From contig JBJSXF010000112.1 of assembly GCA_046086225.1 (NCBI GenBank), forward strand, positions 1 through 12,687: a stretch of 12,687 nucleotides of DNA, in the 5' to 3' direction. The notes under the pieces are model-generated. The model saw nothing but the letters and a program-made list of their open reading frames with translations. It did no database searches and had not been told where the DNA came from. This document shows, one piece after another, positions 1 to 5,749 of the stretch. The DNA is from JBJSXF01 sp046086225. Its GTDB lineage: Bacteria > Actinomycetota > Acidimicrobiia > IMCC26256 > PALSA-610. Made by a program: the position numbers and the translations under genes. The first letter of the stretch is position 1, and each line of letters starts with the position of its first letter.

Positions 1-452
1 CCCAGGTGCTGCACCCGGCCTTCGCGCCGGGCGTGATCGGTGAACCACATGCCGCCGGTCGCGTCGAACACGAGGTCGTTCGGCCCGATGAGCCGGTGTC
101 CGTCGCACTCCGTGTAGAGCACGGTCACCGCGCCGGTGGTGAGGTCGATCCGTTCGATCCGTCCACCGGCGTGGTCGGCCGGGAGCTCGGAGTCGGGGAT
201 CATGAAGCCGAGGATCTCGGTGAACGCCCACCCGCCGCTGTTGCACACGTAGAGCGCGCCGTCGGGGCCGATCGCCGCGCCGTTCGGGCTTCCGCCCGGC
301 TCGGCGACGGTCGACTTCGTGCCGTCGGGCGCCACCCGGGTGATCGTGCCCGCCGCCAACTCCACCACGATCACGCTCCCGTCGGGCCGGGCCACCGGCC
401 CCTCCGGGAAGCGCAGGCCGTCGGTGATCTCGGTGATCTCGGGGTTCGCCAT
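1..452 (-). CDS. SMP-30/gluconolactonase/LRE-family protein (N-terminal part, runs off left edge)
   Basis: The minus-strand frame opens with ATG at 452-450 and stays open to the window edge, giving about 150 residues. The N-terminus begins MANPEITEITDGLRFPEGP. Visible family features are the early FPEGP motif, whose Glu17 matches the first metal-ligand Glu of SMP-30/gluconolactonases, then a GSPNGAAIGPDGALYV blade and a later GPNDLVFDATGGMWFTD blade. These are the PNG and PNDL beta-propeller signatures. Family members are six-bladed, metal-dependent lactonases or esterases of about 290-310 aa, so roughly half the protein is missing. There is no signal peptide, so a cytosolic location is likely. 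The substrate cannot be told from this part; sugar lactone hydrolysis is only the family default. The gene is divergent from the DUF7064-type gene, with 45 nt between the start codons. No Shine-Dalgarno is evident. Confidence 0.88.
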   Translation of the reverse strand, partial: MANPEITEITDGLRFPEGPVARPDGSVIVVELAAGTITRVAPDGTKSTVAEPGGSPNGAAIGPDGALYVCNSGGWAFTEILGFMIPDSELPADHAGGRIERIDLTTGAVTVLYTECDGHRLIGPNDLVFDATGGMWFTDHARREGRVQHL

Positions 453-485
453 GCCCGCACGTTTTCATCACGGGCCGGGACCGGT

Positions 486-491
486 CAAAAT
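486..491 (+). promoter_or_regulatory. Putative -10 hexamer (CAAAAT) of a leaderless promoter
   Basis: CAAAAT ends 6 nt before the ATG at 498, in an AT-rich patch of an otherwise GC-rich 45-nt divergent spacer. No Shine-Dalgarno is present. On the other strand AAACGT (464-459) lies 6 nt before the ATG at 452, a weaker match. The call rests on the same spacing recurring before other genes in this window. Confidence 0.3.
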
Positions 492-497
492 GGCCCC

Positions 498-1520
498 ATG
501 CGCATCCGCCTCGACCCACAAGACGAGTACATGCACCCGTTGGAGTCCGCCTCCAACTTCAACGAGTCGATGTACTTCAACGTCTACGACCCGCAGGCGC
601 GGGTCGGCGGGTTCCTCCGCCTCGGCAATCGGGCGAACGAGGGCTACGCCGAGCTCACCACCTGCCTCTACCTGCCCGACGGCCGTGTCGCCTTCACCTA
701 CCACCGGCCCGAGATCCACGACAACGATGCGTTCGACGCCGGCGGCACCCGCTTCGAGGTCGTCACCCCGTTCGCCGAGCTGCGCACCACGTACGCGGGC
801 AAGCTCGCGCTGCTCGAGGATCCCCTCGTGATGGCCAATCCGCGGCAGGCGTTCACCGAGAGCCCGTGGGTCGAAGCGCACGTCGAGCTCGTGCACCGCG
901 GCGTGTCGCCGATGTACGGAGGCGAGCCGGTCAACGATGACGGCTCCCCGCTGTCCGAAGATCACTCGGGTGGCTTCGCCCGCGGACACTACGAGCAGCA
1001 CATGGCCGTGAGCGGCACCATCCGGGTCGGCGACGACGAGTGGGTCGTCGACGGCTTCGGGCTCCGCGACCACTCGTGGGGGCCGCGCTACTGGCAGGCA
1101 CCCTGGTGGTACCGGTGGCTGACCGCCAACTTCGGCGACGACTTCGGGTTCGTCGTTTCGATCATCGCGTCCCGCGACGGTGGTCGGCGCTACGGCGGCA
1201 TGATCCTGCGCGACGGCGAGTACGAGCACATCCACCGCGCCACGATCGAGACCGACTGGGACGGCGACGACGTCTACCACCGGCGCCTCCGCGCCACGGC
1301 GACGACCGCGAACGACACCTACGAGATCGAGGGTCGGGTCCTGAACCTGATCCCGCTCCGCAACCGGCGCACCACACCCGACGGCGAGCAGCTCGTGACC
1401 CGCATCTCCGAGGGGATGACCGAATGGTCGTGCGCGGGCCGCACCGGCTACGGCCTCTCGGAGTACCTCGACCAGATCATCGACGGTCGGCCGGTCGGCG
1501 CCGCCGAGGAGTCGGCCTGA
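498..1520 (+). CDS. DUF7064/DUF7065-type (AttH/CrtC-like lipocalin fold) hypothetical protein
   Basis: This encodes 340 aa starting MRIRLDPQDEYMHPLE. The in-frame ATG at 498 is preferred because family similarity seems to start here and the reading frame upstream is antisense to the SMP-30 gene. The hallmark is RDHSWGPR at residues 190-197, followed by YWQAPWWYRW and a beta-rich C-terminal half. The N-terminal half carries the SMYFNVYD and GGFLRLGNR stretches. I recognise this layout from actinobacterial proteins annotated DUF7065 plus DUF7064, which resemble the AttH/hydroxyneurosporene-synthase (CrtC) two-lipocalin fold. No enzymatic activity is established for the group to my knowledge. 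There is no signal peptide or membrane segment. The stop codon lies 4 nt from the convergent ribB stop. The domain name comes from memory; the DHSWG motif itself is directly visible. Confidence 0.82.
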   Translation: MRIRLDPQDEYMHPLESASNFNESMYFNVYDPQARVGGFLRLGNRANEGYAELTTCLYLPDGRVAFTYHRPEIHDNDAFDAGGTRFEVVTPFAELRTTYAGKLALLEDPLVMANPRQAFTESPWVEAHVELVHRGVSPMYGGEPVNDDGSPLSEDHSGGFARGHYEQHMAVSGTIRVGDDEWVVDGFGLRDHSWGPRYWQAPWWYRWLTANFGDDFGFVVSIIASRDGGRRYGGMILRDGEYEHIHRATIETDWDGDDVYHRRLRATATTANDTYEIEGRVLNLIPLRNRRTTPDGEQLVTRISEGMTEWSCAGRTGYGLSEYLDQIIDGRPVGAAEESA

Positions 1521-1524
1521 GCGT

Positions 1525-2160
1525 TCAGCCGACGGTCGTCGGCGGCACTCCCGAGCCCGAGCGCTCGCGGTGCTCCACGACCTGGGCGACCGACACCATC
1601 GCGATCCGGTGCTCGGCCGCGAAGAGCTCGAGGTAGGGCACCCGGGCGGGTGAACCGTCGTCGTGCAGCACCTCGCAGATCACGGCCGCCGGTGCGCAGC
1701 CGGCGAGCCGGGCCAGGTCGACCGACGCCTCGGTGTGCCCCCGCCGCTCGAGCACACCGCCCGAACGGGCCCGCAGCGGGAAGACGTGCCCCGGCCGCAG
1801 GAAGTCGTCGGGCCGCGAGTCGCGGTCGAGCACCTTCGAGATCGTGAGCGCCCGATCGTGCGCCCCGATGCCGCTCCCCGCCTCCCGGTGATCGATGGAG
1901 ACGGTGAACGCCGTGTCGTTCCCCGCGGCGTCGGGCGGAACCATCGGACCGATCGCCAGTTCGTCGAGCCGCTCGGGTGCGCAGGGCATGCAGACCAGGC
2001 CTCGGGCCCAGCGCAGCATGAAGTTGATCGCCGATGGGGTCACCCACTCGGCCGCGATGGTGAGGTCACCCTCGTTCTCACGGTCGGCGTCGTCGACCAC
2101 CAGCACCATCTCGCCGCGGCGGAGGCGGCGGAGTGCATCGTCGATGGAGGTCAGGGCCAC
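1525..2160 (-). CDS. ribB: 3,4-dihydroxy-2-butanone-4-phosphate synthase (stand-alone RibB)
   Basis: RibB converts ribulose 5-phosphate to 3,4-dihydroxy-2-butanone 4-phosphate plus formate, which supplies the xylene-ring carbons of riboflavin. The product is 211 aa, close to the 217 aa of E. coli RibB. Family motifs are in order: VVDDADRENEGDL (acidic catalytic loop, about residues 21-33), TAFTVSID (83-90), GHVFPL (124-129) and GGVLERRGHTEASVDL (134-149). No GTP cyclohydrolase II domain follows, so this is not a bifunctional RibBA. The GTG at 2160 is chosen because GAGAGGA sits 7 nt upstream. An ATG at 2211 is in frame but would overlap the kinase gene by 35 nt. The usual TTGISA/STGISA phosphate-side motif reads GSGIGAHDR (95-103), a mild deviation. 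It is third in the operon after the response regulator and kinase, 16 nt from the kinase stop. Confidence 0.93.
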   Translation of the reverse strand: MALTSIDDALRRLRRGEMVLVVDDADRENEGDLTIAAEWVTPSAINFMLRWARGLVCMPCAPERLDELAIGPMVPPDAAGNDTAFTVSIDHREAGSGIGAHDRALTISKVLDRDSRPDDFLRPGHVFPLRARSGGVLERRGHTEASVDLARLAGCAPAAVICEVLHDDGSPARVPYLELFAAEHRIAMVSVAQVVEHRERSGSGVPPTTVG

Positions 2161-2166
2161 GGAGTC

Positions 2167-2174
2167 GTCCTCTC
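2167..2174 (-). promoter_or_regulatory. Shine-Dalgarno of ribB that fixes its GTG start
   Basis: On the minus strand the 16-nt gap after the kinase stop contains GAGAGGA, 7 nt before the GTG at 2160. It is among the clearest ribosome binding sites in the window and argues for the GTG over the longer ATG start at 2211. The gap is too short for an FMN riboswitch or a separate promoter, so ribB is probably co-transcribed with the kinase. Confidence 0.6.
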
Positions 2175-2176
2175 GA

Positions 2177-3229
2177 TCAGCGGGTGACGGGTTCGAAAGC
2201 CGGTCGGACATCGACCGCACCGGGAATGGTCGCGACCATGCGGCACCCGTGGGGTGCATTGGGAGCGACGGAGATCTCGCCGCCGTGGAGCTCGGTGATC
2301 CACTGGGCGATGGCGAGGCCGAGCCCGGCGCCGCCGTCGGCGGAGGCGCGGGCGGCATCGGCCCGATAGAAGCGCTCGAAGACCCGCTCCGCCTCGGCGG
2401 GCGGGATCCCGGGACCCTCGTCGATGACCTCGAGCCGAGCCCCGGTCGCGCCGGCGACGGCCCGCACGGTCACGACCCCGTCGGGTGGTGAGTGGCGCAC
2501 GGCGTTCTCGGTGAGGTTGACGACCACCTGGTGGAGCCGTTCCTCATCGGCGACGAGCGCGAAGGGCGTCGGCTCCACGACGACGTCGATGCGCACGCCG
2601 AGCGCACGGGCCCGGGTGTCGCGCACCGCCCGATCGAGCATCGACTCCACGTCGAACGGTCGCCGGTCGAGCGCCAGCGCGCCCGATTCGAGCCGGGAGA
2701 GGTCGAGCAGCTGCTGCACGAGCCGCCCGAGCCGCTCGACCTGGGCGAGCATCGTCGCGAGCGTCTCGGGATCGGCGGTCTCGACGCCGTCGACGAGGTT
2801 CTCGAGCACGGCTTGCAGCGCCGCGATCGGCGTCCGCAGCTCGTGGCTGACGTTCGCGACGAGGTCGCGGCGAAGACGATCGGTCGCGGCCAGCTCCTCG
2901 GCCATGCGATTGAACGATCGGGCGAGGAGACCGATCTCGTCGCGCGACGACGCGGTCACCCGCCGGGAGAAGTCACCGCGGGCCATCGCGTTGGTCGCGT
3001 CGGCCATCTCGCGCAGCGGTGACGTGAGGCCGCGAGCGATGATCCGGACCACGGCGAACGCGAGCAGGGCCGCGAGCACGCCGGCGAGCGACGGCCACAG
3101 CCCGATCCGGAGCCCACTCCAGAACACGACGACCGTGACCGCCACGGCCGCGAAGATGACGACCGCGAGCTTGAGCTTGAGCGTCGGGAGCGGATCGAGG
3201 GGACGCTCGGGTGCGTGCGGTCGCTTCAC
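2177..3229 (-). CDS. Two-component sensor histidine kinase (HAMP-HisKA-HATPase), minimal extracytoplasmic part
   Basis: This is a 350-aa membrane histidine kinase. Two hydrophobic segments (about residues 20-38 and 46-66) are separated by only a few residues (WSGLRIGLWP), so there is no periplasmic sensor domain. A HAMP region follows (about 67-115), then the HisKA H-box VSHELRTP with phospho-acceptor His129. The ATPase domain has an N-box (LTENAVRHS, Asn242), G1 (DEGPGIP, 270-276), F-box (FERFYRAD) and G2 (GAGLGLAIAQW, 300-310). All catalytic boxes look intact. The start is a GTG at 3229 with GGGAG 6 nt upstream, overlapping the response regulator stop by 4 nt (GTGA), a classic coupled pair. 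The missing sensor loop suggests detection of a membrane or cytoplasmic cue, or an accessory partner. The stimulus cannot be inferred. Confidence 0.95.
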   Translation of the reverse strand: MKRPHAPERPLDPLPTLKLKLAVVIFAAVAVTVVVFWSGLRIGLWPSLAGVLAALLAFAVVRIIARGLTSPLREMADATNAMARGDFSRRVTASSRDEIGLLARSFNRMAEELAATDRLRRDLVANVSHELRTPIAALQAVLENLVDGVETADPETLATMLAQVERLGRLVQQLLDLSRLESGALALDRRPFDVESMLDRAVRDTRARALGVRIDVVVEPTPFALVADEERLHQVVVNLTENAVRHSPPDGVVTVRAVAGATGARLEVIDEGPGIPPAEAERVFERFYRADAARASADGGAGLGLAIAQWITELHGGEISVAPNAPHGCRMVATIPGAVDVRPAFEPVTR

Positions 3230-3945
3230 GCTGCGCTCCCGGCCGAGCCGGCCGCGTACCCGACCCCGTGCACGGTGCGGACGGCATCGGCGCCGAGCTT
3301 GCGCCGGATCGAGCGCACGTGCGAGTCGATGGTGCGCCCGCCCGACGGCACCTCGTAGCCCCAGACCTGCACGAGGAGCTCCTCACGGGTCGTGACCCGG
3401 CCCGGACGCGAGGCGAGGAAGTAGCAGAGGTCGAACTCGGTGGGGGTGAGGTGCACGGGCACCCCGGCCCGTTCGACCCGCCGGGCCGCCGGGTCGAGCA
3501 CGAGGTCCCCGGCGACGATCGCCGGGCGCTCGCGGTCCCGTTCGGAGCGGTCGACCCGCCGGAGCAGGGCCCGCACCCGGGCGCCGAGCTCACGCATGCT
3601 GAACGGCTTCGTCATGTAGTCGTCAGCCCCGACGTCGAGACCCCGGAGGAGATCGTCCTCGGCGTCCCGGGCGGTGAGCATCAACACGGCGACGGGCCGC
3701 TCCCGCTGGATGCGCTCGCACACCTCGATCCCGTCGAGCCCGGGGAGCATGAGGTCGAGGACGACGAGGTCGGGTCGGAGCCGGTCGCACGCCGCCACAC
3801 CGGAGGGGCCGTCGACGGCGATCTCGACCCGATGCCCCTCATTGCGGAGCCGGGCGGCAACGGCATCGGCGATGGGCCGCTCGTCCTCGATCACGAGGAC
3901 GCAGCGCCCGGAGGCTGCGTCCTTCACCGGCACCGTCGCGGTCAC
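3226..3945 (-). CDS. OmpR/PhoB-family response regulator
   Basis: This 239-aa DNA-binding response regulator is the partner of the downstream kinase. The receiver domain (about residues 14-127) has the acidic pair Glu20-Asp21, the phospho-acceptor Asp64 in VVLDLMLPG, Thr91 in LMLTARD and Lys113 in MTKPF. The C-terminal winged helix (about 141-231) shows the OmpR/PhoB signature: LTPTEFDLCYFLASRPGRVTT, then GGRTIDSHVRSIRRKLG and VHGVGYA. The start is a GTG at 3945. An OmpR-like receiver normally begins only a few residues before the strand RCVLVIEDE, so the first dozen residues may be an extension, and a GTG at residue 7 is an alternative. No convincing Shine-Dalgarno exists, but TAGGGT lies 6 nt upstream. 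It is the first gene of an operon with the kinase and ribB, and may control itself through the repeat at 3990-4007. Confidence 0.95.
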   Translation of the reverse strand: MTATVPVKDAASGRCVLVIEDERPIADAVAARLRNEGHRVEIAVDGPSGVAACDRLRPDLVVLDLMLPGLDGIEVCERIQRERPVAVLMLTARDAEDDLLRGLDVGADDYMTKPFSMRELGARVRALLRRVDRSERDRERPAIVAGDLVLDPAARRVERAGVPVHLTPTEFDLCYFLASRPGRVTTREELLVQVWGYEVPSGGRTIDSHVRSIRRKLGADAVRTVHGVGYAAGSAGSAA

Positions 3946-3951
3946 GCCCCC

Positions 3952-3957
3952 ACCCTA
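3952..3957 (-). promoter_or_regulatory. Putative -10 hexamer (TAGGGT) for the regulator-kinase-ribB operon
   Basis: Read on the minus strand, TAGGGT ends 6 nt before the GTG at 3945. That would give a leaderless or near-leaderless transcript. The spacing matches that before other first genes in this window. No good -35 hexamer is visible, which fits an activator-dependent promoter. Confidence 0.4.
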
Positions 3958-4216
3958 CGGAAGCCCGTCGGACGGCCGCCGCTCCGGCTGTGGAGAAATG
4001 GTGGAGATGGAACCGGACAGGGCCGGGCGAACGGGATTCCACCCCGATGTCCCACCCCGGGGGCACAATGGCACTCTCCGTGGCACGTCGGATGCCGGTG
4101 CGATCGTCTCGTAATGGGCACCTGCCGCATCGGGAACGTCCGGGGCGAGACACGGGGCAAGGGCACAGGGCAGAAGTCGGGCGAGAGAGCACAGGCGCCA
4201 GGGCAGGCGCCAGGGC
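3958..4216. other. Intergenic stretch without a supportable gene
   Basis: No reading frame here looks coding. The left end holds the candidate operator and promoter of the minus-strand regulator operon. The middle has an 8-nt direct repeat, CCACCCCG, at 4039-4046 and 4052-4059 (13 nt apart), of unknown meaning. The right end is the GGGCA-rich tract described separately. A TAATGG at 4112-4117 could be a weak -10 for the HTH gene, about 100 nt upstream of its start, but support is thin. Confidence 0.5.
3990..4007 (-). promoter_or_regulatory. Candidate OmpR-type operator: two TCTCCAC half-sites with 11-bp period
   Basis: On the minus strand the heptamer TCTCCAC occurs twice, separated by 4 nt, so the half-sites are 11 bp apart, about one helical turn. 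Tandem head-to-tail repeats with 10-11 bp period are the usual target of OmpR/PhoB-family dimers. The site lies 45-62 nt upstream of the response regulator start, where an activator would bind relative to the proposed TAGGGT -10. Autoregulation is inferred. Confidence 0.4.
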
Positions 4217-4229
4217 ATGGGGCAGGGCA
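4155..4229. repeat. GGGCA-rich short repeat tract with a 12-bp tandem duplication
   Basis: Seven copies of GGGCA occur in 75 nt (starting at 4155, 4161, 4168, 4201, 4213, 4220 and 4225). Inside the tract the 12-mer CAGGCGCCAGGG is perfectly duplicated head to tail at 4192-4203 and 4204-4215. The tract runs directly into the two possible ATG starts of the HTH gene (4217 and 4229), so copy-number change could alter its leader or N-terminus. It may be a simple slippage product or a regulatory array. Confidence 0.6.
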
Positions 4230-4708
4230 TGGGAAGCGATCATGGCGAGCGGAAGCGTCGAGGAGTCGACGGCGCCCACGAATCGGGCGACGGGGCGGGC
4301 CGGAAATCGGGCCGCGGCACCAACGACGACGGTTCCAAGCCGGCGACGCGTCTGAACGCCACGCTCGAGGCGCGCATCGTCCGCGCCTACGAGGTCTGGG
4401 ACGGCCGCACGCCGCGCCTCGACGATTTCGTCGCCGAGTTCGGCATCTCGCGGCCGACCCTCTACTCGGTGCTGCGCCGCAACGGCCGCCCCACGAAGCG
4501 TGACCTGCTCGTGCAGGCCCGGGAACGCGCCCGGGGCCTCGACCCCGACCCCCCGGCCGGCGACGGTGCCGACGGTGGTCCGGGACGCGCCGCCGACGAG
4601 ACGGCTCGGTGGCGGGCCGAGGCTCGCCGCTGGGAAGCGGAAGCGACGCGGCTCCGAGGGCTGCTCGTCGCTCGGGGCATCGATCCCGACGGCGGAAGCC
4701 CCGCCTGA
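4217..4708 (+). CDS. Small helix-turn-helix protein with C-terminal coiled coil, function unknown
   Basis: This is up to 163 aa. The first ~45 residues are Gly/Arg/Asp-rich and low in complexity. A conserved-looking core follows (about 46-105): LNATLEARIVRAYEVWDG, then PRLDDFVAEFGISRPTLYSVLRRNGRPTKRD, a helix-turn-helix of the kind found in resolvase-like or simple transcription regulators. A Pro/Gly/Asp linker (108-126) leads to a charged, probably coiled-coil helix (127-152, ETARWRAEARRWEAEATRLRGLL). Cytoplasmic DNA binding with coiled-coil dimerisation is inferred. No target is known. The start is uncertain: ATGs at 4217 and 4229 are in frame, neither has a clean Shine-Dalgarno, and an in-frame stop at 4112 bounds the frame. 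The GGGCA tract abuts the start. A GC hairpin (4712-4736) follows the stop. Confidence 0.68.
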   Translation: MGQGMGSDHGERKRRGVDGAHESGDGAGRKSGRGTNDDGSKPATRLNATLEARIVRAYEVWDGRTPRLDDFVAEFGISRPTLYSVLRRNGRPTKRDLLVQARERARGLDPDPPAGDGADGGPGRAADETARWRAEARRWEAEATRLRGLLVARGIDPDGGSPA

Positions 4709-4711
4709 GTC

Positions 4712-4736
4712 GGCTCGGGCCGAATCGACCCGAGCC
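4712..4736 (+). terminator. Hairpin after the HTH gene, candidate terminator without T-tract
   Basis: GGCTCGGG (4712-4719) pairs perfectly with CCCGAGCC (4729-4736) around a 9-nt loop, beginning 4 nt after the stop at 4706-4708. No T-run follows, so a classic intrinsic terminator is not shown. Hairpins lacking a T-run have been proposed as terminators in actinobacteria. Confidence 0.4.
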
Positions 4737-4755
4737 CGGACGGCAGCGCGCTCGG

Positions 4756-4761
4756 TAGCGT
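4756..4761 (+). promoter_or_regulatory. Putative -10 hexamer (TAGCGT), leaderless start of the phosphotransferase operon
   Basis: TAGCGT is followed by seven C residues and then the GTG at 4769. There is no Shine-Dalgarno. The hexamer-to-start spacing of 7 nt recurs in the window. Confidence 0.42.
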
Positions 4762-4768
4762 CCCCCCC

Positions 4769-5749
4769 GTGGCGCCGCCCGATGCCGATCTCCTCGCCCG
4801 CGCTCTCGTCGACCTCGGCGACTATCGGGTCGAGGGGCTGCGCCGACTCTCGGGCGGCGCTTCCCGCGAGACCTGGGCCTTCGATCTCGTCGCCGCCGAC
4901 GGCAGCACCCGTGCGCTCGTACTGCGCCGCGACCCCGGCACTGCGAACGGCTGGTCGGAGCGGTCGACCGAGTACGCCCTCCTCGCCGCAGCCGGAGCCG
5001 CCGGCGTGCCCGTACCCGCCGTGCGCTACCTGCTCCGTCCCGCCGACGGACTCGGCGAGGGGTTCGTCATGGATCACGTTGCCGGCGAGACGATCGCCCG
5101 GCGGATCCTGCGCGACGACGAGTTCGCCGCAGCCCGCCCCCGACTCGCCGACCAGTGCGGAGAGATCGCGGCCCGCATCCACGCCGTTCCCACCGACGGG
5201 CTCCCCCGGCTGCCCGTGCAGGACGGACCGTCCCAGGTGGACTTCTACCGCAACGCCCTCGACGCGTTCGGTGAGCCGCATCCCGCGTTCGAGCTCGCGC
5301 TCCGCTGGCTCGACGAGCACGCGCCACCCCCTCCCGCAGTGCCCGTGCTCGTGCACGGCGACCTCCGCAACGGCAACTTCATCGTCGGACCCGAGGGGAT
5401 CCGCGCCGTGCTCGACTGGGAGCTCTCGCACCTCGGCGATCCGGTCGAGGATCTCGGCTGGCTCTGCGTGCGGGCCTGGCGCTTCGGGGTCGACGACCGA
5501 CTCGTCGGCGGCTTCGGCGACATCTCCGCCCTCCTCGCCGCCTATGCCGCGGCCGGCGGCGCGCCGGTCTCCGAGGCCGAGCTGCGCTGGTGGGTCGCCC
5601 TCGGCACGCTCAAGTGGGGAGTCATCTGCATGAGCCAGGCGTTCACGCATCTCGGCGGCGCCCACCGATCGGTGGAGCTCGCCGCCATCGGTCGCCGGGT
5701 CGCCCAGACCGAGTGGGATCTCCTCGACCTCCTCGACGGCGGGTGGTGA
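4769..5749 (+). CDS. APH-fold phosphotransferase, LvaA / ACAD10-11 kinase-domain-like
   Basis: This 326-aa protein belongs to the aminoglycoside-phosphotransferase/choline-kinase superfamily. The N-lobe has LSGGASRETWAFDL (glycine-rich loop) and ALVLRRDPG. The C-lobe has the Brenner-type catalytic loop HGDLRNGNF (His196, Asp198, Asn203) and the metal-binding DWE at 216-218, then LSHLGDPVEDLGWLC. This pattern is typical of the 'phosphotransferase family' subgroup found near acyl-CoA dehydrogenases and fused to them in mammalian ACAD10/ACAD11, not of antibiotic-resistance enzymes. In Pseudomonas putida the relative LvaA phosphorylates 4-hydroxyvaleryl-CoA with help from the small protein LvaB. 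Here a DUF6285 (LvaB-like) gene overlaps the stop by 4 nt. Phosphorylation of a 4-hydroxyacyl-CoA is therefore a reasonable inference, although the true substrate is unproven. The start is GTG 4769, leaderless-like. Confidence 0.88.
   Translation: MAPPDADLLARALVDLGDYRVEGLRRLSGGASRETWAFDLVAADGSTRALVLRRDPGTANGWSERSTEYALLAAAGAAGVPVPAVRYLLRPADGLGEGFVMDHVAGETIARRILRDDEFAAARPRLADQCGEIAARIHAVPTDGLPRLPVQDGPSQVDFYRNALDAFGEPHPAFELALRWLDEHAPPPPAVPVLVHGDLRNGNFIVGPEGIRAVLDWELSHLGDPVEDLGWLCVRAWRFGVDDRLVGGFGDISALLAAYAAAGGAPVSEAELRWWVALGTLKWGVICMSQAFTHLGGAHRSVELAAIGRRVAQTEWDLLDLLDGGW

Noticed and set aside
2161..2176. FMN riboswitch ahead of ribB
   Set aside because: Only 16 nt separate ribB from the kinase stop, far too little for an RFN element, and no such structure is seen in the kinase 3' end.
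2161..2211. Longer ribB start at ATG 2211
   Set aside because: It would add 17 unconserved residues and overlap the kinase gene by 35 nt, whereas the GTG at 2160 has a well-placed Shine-Dalgarno and starts directly before the conserved core.
4155..4229. CRISPR or larger satellite array
   Set aside because: The repeats are 5-12 nt, irregular and without spacers of uniform size.
3839..5665. 608-codon minus-strand open frame antisense to the HTH and phosphotransferase genes
   Set aside because: The composition is Ala/Gly/Glu/Val-rich without motifs, and the opposite strand encodes a clear kinase with intact catalytic residues.
4769..5749. Aminoglycoside antibiotic resistance gene
   Set aside because: The fold is APH-like, but the motif context (VLRRDPG, LSHLGDPVEDLGWLC) and the DUF6285 neighbour fit the LvaA/ACAD10-11 kinase subgroup.
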